Positions 35,202 through 42,081 of a stretch of DNA of 64,000 bases are shown here, piece after piece. Numbering within the stretch: the first letter of the stretch is position 1; every line of letters starts with the position of its first letter. The notes beneath the pieces are model-generated. The model did no database searches and was not told where the DNA came from. It saw only the letters and a list, made by a program, of their open reading frames with translations. The position numbers and the translations under genes were made by a program. Source of the DNA: UBA1181 sp045639525 (GTDB taxonomy: Bacteria > Bacteroidota > Bacteroidia > Bacteroidales > Paludibacteraceae); the NCBI GenBank assembly GCA_045639525.1, contig JAZUDI010000005.1, positions 1 through 64,000 on the forward strand, written 5' to 3'.

Positions 35202-36386
35202 ATGAAACGACTTTTTACGACATATATCCCCCACTCGCTCGCTATTATGGCGATTATCGCGGGTATTTGTTATCTGGTCAACACGCTCAGGTACAGTTCC
35301 GCTTTCCTTGATCCGGTCGGCCAAACTTTGGGTAATTTCACCATGACCGACTCCTATTTCCAAATTGAGAACACCAATGCGGAGGAGGTGGCGGATTTCA
35401 ATCCAGACATTATTTTATACGATTTATCCACCTGCTACTCCCGTGCGGAGATCGCCGCCGGCATCCAAGCCATGCACGATGCGGGTGCCCGATGCATCGC
35501 CCTTGACTGCATCTTCGGTCCGAACAACAGCGACACACTCGCCAACGACAGTTTGGTCCGTGTCATTTCCCGATGCAAGAATGTCATCGCCGCATGCAGA
35601 ATGGTGCCTAACTACGACGAATTCATCAAGGAGGAGTCCTTCTTCGTCAAGAAGACGGGTTGCGTGGAGGCTTGCGTAAACGTGGAGAATGAGACCATCC
35701 GACACTTCAACAAGACCTTGACCATCGGCGACACGACGCTCAGCACATTCGTTCACGAAATCGTGAAGATGTCCTACCCTGAAATTTACGAGATGTGGGA
35801 GAAGAGAGCGGGCGACGAAGAGTTGATCCACTACAAGCAAACATTCTTCAACAAGATTCACATATACGACGAATTATTCGAGGAGGATTTCAAGGATAAG
35901 GTGGTGTTGGTAGGAGACTTCCAGGACCTCCGCGATTTCCACGACATTCCCATCGCTGTGAATGGAGCCAGAAGGATCTGCGGAACCACCATCCATGGTT
36001 ACGCGATCGCCACCCTCACCACGCCAGGCAGATTGATCACTCAGATGCCTGAAAGCTCCGCACTTTGGTTGGGTATCCTCTATACCCTCCTCTACTGCAT
36101 CATCTATTGTTTCATCAACGAAAAATACAACGACGTGTCGGGATTCCTTTCCACTTCGTTGCAGATATTCATGATGTTAGCATTGGTCTTCTTGGGTGGA
36201 TATCTATTCTTGGAAAAACAATACAACCTCTCCCTCGCTTATGCGTTAGTAGGCACAGGATTGGCGGCCTACGCAGCGGAGATATTCTATTACGTATTAT
36301 TTAAAATACAGAAAATCAGAGCGAAAAAGAATCCGGGAGAAAAGACTTTTGAACAACAAATTGTAGAATATACAGAAAATAGATAG
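35202..36386 (+). CDS. CHASE2-domain membrane sensor without an output domain
   Basis: A 394-residue membrane protein with the CHASE2 architecture: one N-terminal helix (about 10-28), a large extracytoplasmic domain (about 30-280), then three helices (about 284-303, 311-335, 339-365) and a basic cytoplasmic tail of roughly 28 residues. CHASE2 hallmarks are the Ile-x-Leu-Tyr-Asp strand, Ala-Leu-Asp-Cys-Ile-Phe, the Lys-Asp-Lys-Val-Val-Leu-Val-Gly-Asp strand, and His-Gly-Tyr-Ala-Ile-Ala-Thr leading into the helices. In other bacteria CHASE2 is fused to cyclases, kinases or other effectors; here there is none. The caspase gene begins 3 bases after its stop, so signal output is probably passed to that protein. 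Confidence 0.87.
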   Translation: MKRLFTTYIPHSLAIMAIIAGICYLVNTLRYSSAFLDPVGQTLGNFTMTDSYFQIENTNAEEVADFNPDIILYDLSTCYSRAEIAAGIQAMHDAGARCIALDCIFGPNNSDTLANDSLVRVISRCKNVIAACRMVPNYDEFIKEESFFVKKTGCVEACVNVENETIRHFNKTLTIGDTTLSTFVHEIVKMSYPEIYEMWEKRAGDEELIHYKQTFFNKIHIYDELFEEDFKDKVVLVGDFQDLRDFHDIPIAVNGARRICGTTIHGYAIATLTTPGRLITQMPESSALWLGILYTLLYCIIYCFINEKYNDVSGFLSTSLQIFMMLALVFLGGYLFLEKQYNLSLAYALVGTGLAAYAAEIFYYVLFKIQKIRAKKNPGEKTFEQQIVEYTENR

Positions 36387-36389
36387 ATC

Positions 36390-38414
36390 ATGAAAAAGTA
36401 TTTAATGACACTTTGCTTATTGGCTTTCGCCATCGCATCAGTCTCCGCACAGAAGGCTGAGAGAAGTGTGAAGACCGGTAAATGGGGATTTATGGTTGGA
36501 TCCACCTGGGTTGTCCAACCTATTTATGAGAACTACGACCAACAAAACGCTTTCGGTCCTGGTCGTAAATTCGCTGTGGTCCAATATCAAGGCAAATGGG
36601 GCGCGATAGACGCGACGGGAAAATACTATACAAAGCCAGTGTTTGAGACCAAGGCTATGGCTTTCCAAGCCGTGAAATTGGCGATTAAGGGTGGCGACAG
36701 AAGCGTCTTCCTCTACCCGCTCTACGATCCTGCCTACAACAAATGGGGATTTGTGGACTATACGGGAGAGATGTACTTCCGACCAATCTATGAGGATGTG
36801 GACAAGGAATTCTGCTTCTCAAGAGGAAAGAGCTACACCATCGTGAAGTTAGACAAGCAATGGGGTGCTGTGGACCGTGAGGGTGTGATGTTCATCAACC
36901 CATATTTCGTCTCCAAAGAGGAGGTCCGCAACGCTGTAAAAGAGTGGGAAACCCAAGCTGTATTGGGCGAGAACCTCTACATCGGTTTGAAGGCCGGCGT
37001 AAAGAAAATCGGTTTCGTCAACTACCTCGGTAACTGGGCCATGAAACCAGTATTCGAAAATGTGGACAAGACAGCTCTCTTCAGCGCCACCAACAACTTC
37101 GCCGTAGTGAAGTACAAGGGCAAGTGGGCCGCTATCGACCGTGCCGGAAACTTCGTGGTGAAACCAACCTTCGCCGACATGGCAGGTGCCAAGGCAGCCG
37201 CTCAAAAATGGCAAAACAACAATCCGAAGGGACGCGTTGCCGCCTCTTTGGTTCCAAACTTGGAGTCATTCACCTACAAGACACCTAACTTGGCCGCACA
37301 GGAGCCACTCAAGAAACCGGATCCAACACCGGTAACACCAAGCCAACCTGACACCAAGCCAGTCACTACGCCTGAGACACCATCCATCACCCACAAGGTG
37401 GAGGGTGCCCCTACGATCAAGATTTTGTCACCAAAGAACGGTGCGCAATACTCCTCCCCAGAGGTTACCTTCACCTATGAGACCTCAACCCATGACGGAA
37501 GCGAGCCAGAGATCATCGCCTACATCAATGGTGAATTGATGCCTCGTACCAAGGGGGTAAAACGTGTCGGAAAGCAGATCACGCTCACCTTGCCTCGCGT
37601 GAACGATTGCCGCGTGCAACTCATCGCGAAGGACAACAGGGGACAAAACAGCGATCCCGCTGTCGTATTGCTCCACTATCGAGGCGACCGTCCAAAACCA
37701 GCATTGCACGTCTTTGCAGTCGGTGTCAGCGACTATGACCAAGCAGACTTGAAGTTGCAGCACGCCGCCAAGGATGCCGCGGACTTTATGAATACGGTTA
37801 AGACTTGCAACCTCTCTCAATACCAATCTTTGAAGACAGAGAATTTGGTACAAGACAAGGCTGCCACTGATAAGAACATCAAGAAGGGTCTCTCTTCATT
37901 GGTGAACTCAGCCAACCAAGGCGACGTCATCCTTCTCTTCTTCTCCGGACACGGTGCGAAGGAGGGTGCTGAGACCTACTTCCTCTCATGCAACGCCGAA
38001 AGCAACGACCTCTTCGCCTCCGCAGTGGACTTCGATATCATCCGAAGCGCCCTCAAGAGATTGAAAGACAAGAAGTGCCGCATCATCATCTTCATGGATG
38101 CTTGCCACTCCGGTTCCATGTACGGTGTTAAGGGAAGCGCGGAGACCTTCTCTATGGCTGAGCCTGACATCATCGGATTCTACTCCAGCACAGAGGCTCA
38201 GAAATCCAACGAGTCCGAGCAATGGGAGAACGGTATCTTCACCAAGGCATTGTTGGAGGGTATCAAGGGCAAGGCAGTTGACGAGGAGGGCAATATCACC
38301 CTCGACGCTTTGGAGCTTTATATCCGCAACCAGGTAAGACAAGCGACAAACGGAAGACAAATGCCTATCTTCGAGAACAGACAAGGTAATTTCATCTTGT
38401 TTGAAAAGAAATAA
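36390..38414 (+). CDS. secreted WG-repeat caspase-family protease
   Basis: A 674-residue exported protein. A signal peptide covers residues 1-20. Residues about 27-285 hold six WG-like repeats (Lys-Trp-Gly-x-x-Asp, some degenerate as Lys-Ile-Gly or Lys-Trp-Ala). A proline/threonine-rich linker spans about 308-340. An Ig-like domain follows (about 345-430), then a caspase-fold peptidase domain (about 435-674). The catalytic dyad is intact: H521 in Ser-Gly-His-Gly and C572 in Asp-Ala-Cys-His-Ser-Gly. A Trp-Glu-Asn-Gly-Ile-Phe-Thr substrate-loop segment is typical of bacterial caspase-like proteins. Its location is periplasmic or outer-surface. It is tightly coupled to the CHASE2 sensor gene. 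Confidence 0.88.
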   Translation: MKKYLMTLCLLAFAIASVSAQKAERSVKTGKWGFMVGSTWVVQPIYENYDQQNAFGPGRKFAVVQYQGKWGAIDATGKYYTKPVFETKAMAFQAVKLAIKGGDRSVFLYPLYDPAYNKWGFVDYTGEMYFRPIYEDVDKEFCFSRGKSYTIVKLDKQWGAVDREGVMFINPYFVSKEEVRNAVKEWETQAVLGENLYIGLKAGVKKIGFVNYLGNWAMKPVFENVDKTALFSATNNFAVVKYKGKWAAIDRAGNFVVKPTFADMAGAKAAAQKWQNNNPKGRVAASLVPNLESFTYKTPNLAAQEPLKKPDPTPVTPSQPDTKPVTTPETPSITHKVEGAPTIKILSPKNGAQYSSPEVTFTYETSTHDGSEPEIIAYINGELMPRTKGVKRVGKQITLTLPRVNDCRVQLIAKDNRGQNSDPAVVLLHYRGDRPKPALHVFAVGVSDYDQADLKLQHAAKDAADFMNTVKTCNLSQYQSLKTENLVQDKAATDKNIKKGLSSLVNSANQGDVILLFFSGHGAKEGAETYFLSCNAESNDLFASAVDFDIIRSALKRLKDKKCRIIIFMDACHSGSMYGVKGSAETFSMAEPDIIGFYSSTEAQKSNESEQWENGIFTKALLEGIKGKAVDEEGNITLDALELYIRNQVRQATNGRQMPIFENRQGNFILFEKK

Positions 38415-38431
38415 TAGATGGATTCACAGTG

Positions 38432-38454
38432 GAGACGTGGCGCTGCCGCGTCTC
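38432..38454. repeat. palindrome between caspase and DUF4384-type genes
   Basis: A 10-bp stem GAGACGTGGC/GCCGCGTCTC (one G-U pair) with a 3-base loop, 18 bases after the caspase stop. There is no T-tract, so it may be a dispersed palindrome or an RNA-stabilising hairpin rather than a terminator. Confidence 0.45.
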
Positions 38455-38468
38455 TACCATAAATATTT

Positions 38469-38484
38469 AGGCACAATTTTTGTA
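38469..38484 (+). promoter_or_regulatory. possible sigma-54 promoter of the DUF4384-type gene
   Basis: AGGCACAATTTTTGTA keeps the -24 core GGCAC and the -12 TTG at correct spacing, but has T instead of C in the -12 GC. The start codon is 38 bases downstream at 38522. It agrees at 13 of 16 positions with the full consensus element at 39425-39440 on the other side of the gene. Confidence 0.35.
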
Positions 38485-38521
38485 CTATATCTTATATAAA
38501 CCAATTAGAAAGGAGTTCATT

Positions 38522-39400
38522 ATGAAAAAAGGTTTCTTTATCGCGCTATTCACGATGCTGGTTAGCCTCGTAAGCGCACAAGATATCTACGTCTATGCCA
38601 TCATCGGCCAGGCGGAGAAGCAAGAGAATGGACAATGGGTGGCCCTCCAAAAGAGAAATCCGCTCCAATTGAACGACGTGGTACGCGTGGGAAACAATTC
38701 AGCGCTATCCTTCATCGACCGCAAGGCGGAGAAGATCTACTCTATCTCCCAAAACAACGGACAAAAGGTGAGCGAACTAATTGCCAACTACAAGGGCAAG
38801 CAAAGTTACGCAGCTAACTTCGTATCTCACGCCTCTAAATCACTCTTCAACGGTGGATCGGACCGAATCAGCCACGAGGCTGCCGGTTGTACCTACCGCG
38901 GAGACATCGTTGAGAACGATATCGCCAAGGCTATTTTGGCAAAACACAAAGGCAATGAGTTAGGTTCTATGAACAACGCCAACACAGACTACGCTATCTC
39001 ATTCTCTATCCTCGACCGCAGAACAAGAGCTGAGTTGGAGGGTGTCGTAGCATTGGACAGCCAAGCTGTGTTCAGAATCAAGAACAGCAGCGAGACACCA
39101 TTGTATGTCAATATCCTCGACATCAACAAGGATGGTGAGAAGTACGATTGCTTGCCAATCGACGACGCTACCACCATGTCCCACTTGCTCATTCCAGGCA
39201 ACTGTACGATCGACTTGACCACCTACCCAGTAGAGTTCTCCGAGCCAGTCGGTACAGATAACTTGATCCTCATCGCTACCGAAGTTCCTTACGATCTTCG
39301 CCAAGTGATGAAATATTTTGACAAAGCAGATGCCTCTAAATTGCAAGACGCATCCTACCCAGTAGGTGTTTATTGCAAGAAAATTGAAGTAAAAAAGTAA
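38522..39400 (+). CDS. secreted protein with DUF4384-like C-terminal domain
   Basis: A 292-residue exported protein. The start at 38522 gives a canonical signal peptide (Met-Lys-Lys ... Ser-Ala-Gln); an upstream in-frame ATG lies among the putative promoter bases. Residues about 22-110 resemble a FecR-like or SH3-like sensor module (Asn-Asp-Val-Val-Arg-Val-Gly). Residues about 160-292 fit the DUF4384 pattern (Phe-Arg-Ile-Lys-Asn-x-Ser-x-x-Pro-Leu-Tyr-Val-Asn-Ile-Leu-Asp-Ile). DUF4384 domains are frequently attached to or encoded near caspase-family proteins, which supports a functional link with the preceding gene. Molecular function is unknown. Confidence 0.75.
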   Translation: MKKGFFIALFTMLVSLVSAQDIYVYAIIGQAEKQENGQWVALQKRNPLQLNDVVRVGNNSALSFIDRKAEKIYSISQNNGQKVSELIANYKGKQSYAANFVSHASKSLFNGGSDRISHEAAGCTYRGDIVENDIAKAILAKHKGNELGSMNNANTDYAISFSILDRRTRAELEGVVALDSQAVFRIKNSSETPLYVNILDINKDGEKYDCLPIDDATTMSHLLIPGNCTIDLTTYPVEFSEPVGTDNLILIATEVPYDLRQVMKYFDKADASKLQDASYPVGVYCKKIEVKK

Positions 39401-39424
39401 AAATATTTGCCAAGCAGGATGGTT

Positions 39425-39440
39425 TGGCACGGTTTTTGCA
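39425..39440 (+). promoter_or_regulatory. full-consensus sigma-54 (-24/-12) promoter
   Basis: TGGCACGGTTTTTGCA matches the sigma-54 consensus TGGCACG-N4-TTGCW at every fixed position. The sigma-54 gene rpoN lies 2.6 kb downstream. Transcription would begin near 39451 and run about 95 bases to the terminator at 39515-39546, ahead of the orphan gene. A caveat: TGCCAA/TTGGCA at 39408-39429 forms a 6-bp inverted repeat followed by CGGTTTTT, which could instead be a weak terminator of the preceding gene. Confidence 0.5.
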
Positions 39441-39514
39441 TTACACTTAGAGGCATTGTGAAATGCTTTCCTTATAAATTTGTAGTTTAGTTCTAATTTG
39501 CGTTTTTTAAAAAA

Positions 39515-39546
39515 GAGAAGCCATCCATTCGGGTGGCTTTCTTTTT
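39515..39546. terminator. bidirectional terminator upstream of the orphan gene
   Basis: A stem of about 9-10 bp (39518-39526 with 39531-39540, 4-base loop, with G-U pairs) is flanked by A-rich and T-rich tracts on either side. It sits 24 bases before the start of the orphan gene. Confidence 0.75.
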
Positions 39547-39569
39547 CACAGTTCATCACAAAGCAAACT

Positions 39570-40112
39570 ATGGCAAGAAATGATTTTAAAGAAGTATCTA
39601 TTAATGTCAGTTTGAATTCATATATGATGAGTACAACATACGAATTGTATGATTGGGGGCATCAGGTATGCAGTTCTACTCCTGCTTTCCTTTTACCTAG
39701 GGGCTGTAGCAATGATGAATTGACAAGTCACATCATGTTGTGTTACAATAGTAGCGGAACGATATCTAATAATGAATACGATAATCTTGGTGGTTTTGAT
39801 TCGTGTAGAAAAACTTACAAATTAAAATCGCTTGACAGATTTTATCGATTTACCGTTGGTTTCACACTGACATGGGAAAATAAACGAGTTGGCTTTTTTA
39901 AGTTAAAAAAAGAGACGATTGTTCATATATGTGTATGGAAATACCGTTTAGGACAAAAGGGACACGATCAAGCTGATGATGTTTTTGAACTAAAATACGA
40001 CGAGGAACGTCTCGAAGAGTTTGTAAAAGAACTTAGGCTAATAATGGACGAGATGTATGAAAAGTATCTTGGCAATACCATCACTTATCAGACCAAACTA
40101 TTTGATCTCTGA
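39570..40112 (+). CDS. AT-rich orphan hypothetical protein
   Basis: A 180-residue soluble protein of unknown family. The start at 39570 is preferred because the upstream in-frame extension is encoded across the terminator. The protein has no signal peptide or membrane segment, begins with a beta-rich part, contains several cysteines and aromatics, and ends in a helical acidic segment (about 148-172). Base composition is clearly more AT-rich and codon use more relaxed than in its neighbours. It lies between a terminator and tRNA-Phe, a position where acquired genes often sit. I find no motif that would assign a function. Confidence 0.6.
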   Translation: MARNDFKEVSINVSLNSYMMSTTYELYDWGHQVCSSTPAFLLPRGCSNDELTSHIMLCYNSSGTISNNEYDNLGGFDSCRKTYKLKSLDRFYRFTVGFTLTWENKRVGFFKLKKETIVHICVWKYRLGQKGHDQADDVFELKYDEERLEEFVKELRLIMDEMYEKYLGNTITYQTKLFDL

Positions 40113-40210
40113 CCCGACGGTGGTGGCAGAAGCACAAACTACCTACTCGCTGAAGAGTAATTTATTCGACTTTCGCATTTACAAAATGCATATAATTCGT
40201 TAACAAACAA

Positions 40211-40242
40211 AAATAAAAAAAGCCGACTTGAATAAGTCAGCT
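40211..40242 (-). terminator. terminator of tRNA-Phe
   Basis: On the minus strand a 9-bp stem with one G-U pair (arms 40221-40229 and 40234-40242, 4-base loop) runs into a run of six T, 10 bases after the tRNA. Confidence 0.75.
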
Positions 40243-40252
40243 TCTTTTGTGT

Positions 40253-40324
40253 GGTGCCACCAGGAATCGAACCGGGGACACAAGGATTTTCAGTCCTTTG
40301 CTCTACCAACTGAGCTATGGCACC
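40253..40324 (-). tRNA. tRNA-Phe (anticodon GAA)
   Basis: The complement folds into a 72-base cloverleaf. The acceptor stem GGTGCCA/TGGCACC is perfect, the D arm contains AGTTGGTA, and the anticodon loop CTGAAAA gives GAA for phenylalanine. The T loop is TTCGATT, with one C-U mismatch in the T stem. The 3' CCA is not encoded. Confidence 0.95.
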
Positions 40325-40401
40325 ATCGTTTTGCTTTTGCTCTGCAAAGGTAGGTACTTTTGCCGAAGATACAAACTTTTTCAGCTCTTTTTTTTAAAAT
40401 A

Positions 40402-40433
40402 TTTCACATTCGACTGGTTATCAATTATCTTTG
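40402..40433 (+). promoter_or_regulatory. promoter of the YgjP-like metallopeptidase gene
   Basis: TATCTTTG at 40426-40433, with TTTC at 40402-40405 (20-base spacer) as a near -33 match. The start codon follows at 40465. Confidence 0.5.
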
Positions 40434-40464
40434 CGTGAAAATCAAGCGTAAAAGCAAGAAAAGA

Positions 40465-41193
40465 ATGGCGAACGGATCACAGGAAATCGAGGTGGAAGGC
40501 ATCGGGAAGGTAACCATTTCCCATAGCGACAGAGCCAGACACATCTCCATTCGGATCAGAAATGGGGAGGTGATCCTCGTCATACCACGCTTCGGGAGGG
40601 TATCCGACGCGCTTTCATTTTTAGAAAAAAAGAGAGCTTGGGTCCAACAAACGCTGCGCAAATCAAGAGAGCGGTCGCAAAGCAAGGGGAGAAATCTATT
40701 CGACGAAAACCGTGAATTCAAGACACTAACCTTCTCGCTCCGTATCAGCCGTTCCGAGGGGCAGAAATTCATCATCTCACTCAAAGACGACATCTTACAC
40801 ATCCTTTGCCCCAAAGAGGTCAAAATCGAGGCGGAAAACGTCCAGGAACTCATCAAAAAGAGCATCACAAACGTTATAAGACGTGAAGCGCAACGGATAC
40901 TCCCCGCCCGACTGAAAGAACTGGCGGATCGACACGGATTCAAATACAGTAGCTGTACCATCCGCGACACGCGAACTCGCTGGGGAAGTTGCAACGGGAA
41001 GGGAGACATCAACCTCAACCTCTTCCTGATGTGCCTACCGGAACATCTGATCGATTATGTGCTGATCCACGAACTATGCCACACCGTGGAACTCAACCAC
41101 GGGCCTCGTTTCTGGGCGCTCGTCGATGGCTGCACGGGCAAGCCACACGAACTATTCCGGAAAGAGATGCAAAACTACCATCCAGGCTTATGA
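40465..41193 (+). CDS. YgjP-like M48-type metallopeptidase
   Basis: A 242-residue cytoplasmic protein of the YgjP/WLM metallopeptidase group. The start at 40465 lies after the promoter; the longer open frame would include it. Residues about 1-125 are the family's beta-rich and basic region (Arg-His-Ile-Ser-Ile-Arg-Ile). The C-terminal domain carries Thr-Arg-Trp-Gly-Ser-Cys and the zinc site His-Glu-Leu-Cys-His at H202, E203 and H206, followed by Leu-Asn-His-Gly-Pro-x-Phe-Trp, where the histidine is the third ligand. The cellular substrate is not established. Confidence 0.9.
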   Translation: MANGSQEIEVEGIGKVTISHSDRARHISIRIRNGEVILVIPRFGRVSDALSFLEKKRAWVQQTLRKSRERSQSKGRNLFDENREFKTLTFSLRISRSEGQKFIISLKDDILHILCPKEVKIEAENVQELIKKSITNVIRREAQRILPARLKELADRHGFKYSSCTIRDTRTRWGSCNGKGDINLNLFLMCLPEHLIDYVLIHELCHTVELNHGPRFWALVDGCTGKPHELFRKEMQNYHPGL

Positions 41194-41195
41194 AA

Positions 41196-41226
41196 CAAAA
41201 AAGGAGACGCTAACCTTCACGTCTCC
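41196..41226 (-). terminator. terminator of the 41.3-41.8 kb lipoprotein gene
   Basis: A perfect 7-bp stem GGAGACG/CGTCTCC (41203-41209, 41220-41226). On the minus strand it is followed by a run of six T. Confidence 0.75.
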
Positions 41227-41249
41227 TCATATCCTTTAACAGAATGGAA

Positions 41250-41795
41250 TCAATCGTTCAAATCATCGATCCAACCGTCCCAATCCAACTTTAAGGTCAA
41301 TCCATCGCTGTCCACCAAGATATTGGCATAAAAACGTCCATCTTCATCCTTATTGATACTCGCTACCGCAGAGACCACATCGCGCGTTTCCGACTTGCCG
41401 GCCGAACGCATGACGTTCAACACATTCGGGCCCAACATAGCCACCGAGTAGCTATCCTTTTCGTAATTGGAGAACAATACTTGAAGATACTTTTTCCCGC
41501 CATTTTCACTGGAATTTAAATCATACTCCTGATTCAAATCACAGCCATCCATCGAGAGATATACCATCAGCTCATCTTCTTCACCCTGATAAGAGGAGGA
41601 GTTGAAATATGCCTTGAAATAGAGTCCATGGTCAACAGTAAGCGCCGTGCTGCGTAGTATATACTTCACACCATTCACAAAAATAAAATCCGTAGACTCA
41701 TTCTCCTTTAAGGCATCTTCCGGTGCCTTTTCACACGAAGCGAAAAATAACAACGACACAAAAGCCATCGTCATCACAACGAAAATACGTTTCAT
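41250..41795 (-). CDS. hypothetical lipoprotein
   Basis: A 181-residue lipoprotein; the start at 41795 gives a signal peptide with lipobox Cys21 followed by Glu-Lys. The mature part is beta-rich and acidic, with a Tyr-Leu-Ser-Met-Asp-Gly-Cys segment in the middle and an acidic Trp-Asp-Gly-Trp-Ile-Asp-Asp C terminus. I do not recognise the family; it is of the type of small Bacteroidota surface lipoproteins of unknown role. It has its own promoter and terminator and is therefore monocistronic. Confidence 0.75.
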   Translation of the reverse strand: MKRIFVVMTMAFVSLLFFASCEKAPEDALKENESTDFIFVNGVKYILRSTALTVDHGLYFKAYFNSSSYQGEEDELMVYLSMDGCDLNQEYDLNSSENGGKKYLQVLFSNYEKDSYSVAMLGPNVLNVMRSAGKSETRDVVSAVASINKDEDGRFYANILVDSDGLTLKLDWDGWIDDLND

Positions 41796-41866
41796 AAATA
41801 ATAAGTGCAATAATTAACAATAAAACCCGCCATCGTGCCAAACATAAGCCAAACACGAATGGTATG

Positions 41867-41896
41867 CAAAGATACAAATCAAAACGATGATTCAAA
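41867..41896 (-). promoter_or_regulatory. promoter of the 41.3-41.8 kb lipoprotein gene
   Basis: On the complement, TTTG (41893-41896), an 18-base spacer and TATCTTTG (41867-41874). The leader of about 65 bases contains two direct copies of TTTGGC and a small CGTG/CACG inverted repeat (about 41831-41862), which could be an operator. Confidence 0.5.
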
Positions 41897-42024
41897 TTGC
41901 TATTTGTCTATAAAATAATACAATAACCATTATTAAGCAGATGAAATGCAGGAAAATTAAGGTGTAAAGTATCTAAAGCTAAATGTGAGGAAAGAGATAT
42001 ATTGGTAAAAATCACGCTCTTTCA

Positions 42025-42056
42025 TTTGTCGAAATTTCATTGTTTTCTTAACTTTG
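42025..42056 (+). promoter_or_regulatory. promoter of rpoN
   Basis: TTTG at 42025-42028, a 20-base spacer and TAACTTTG at 42049-42056 are a full match to the Bacteroidota promoter. The start codon is at 42082. Confidence 0.7.
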
Positions 42057-42081
42057 CTACCATTAAAATCGCTAAAACCAT

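Noticed and set aside
36470..37170. Internal repeats that could be read as DNA-level tandem repeats
   Set aside because: They are the WG protein repeats; the DNA copies are diverged and in frame.
41832..41838. Perfect sigma-54 -24 half (TGGCACG on the minus strand) upstream of the 41.3-41.8 kb lipoprotein gene
   Set aside because: The -12 half does not match (GGG where GC is needed), and a good TAnnTTTG promoter exists nearby.
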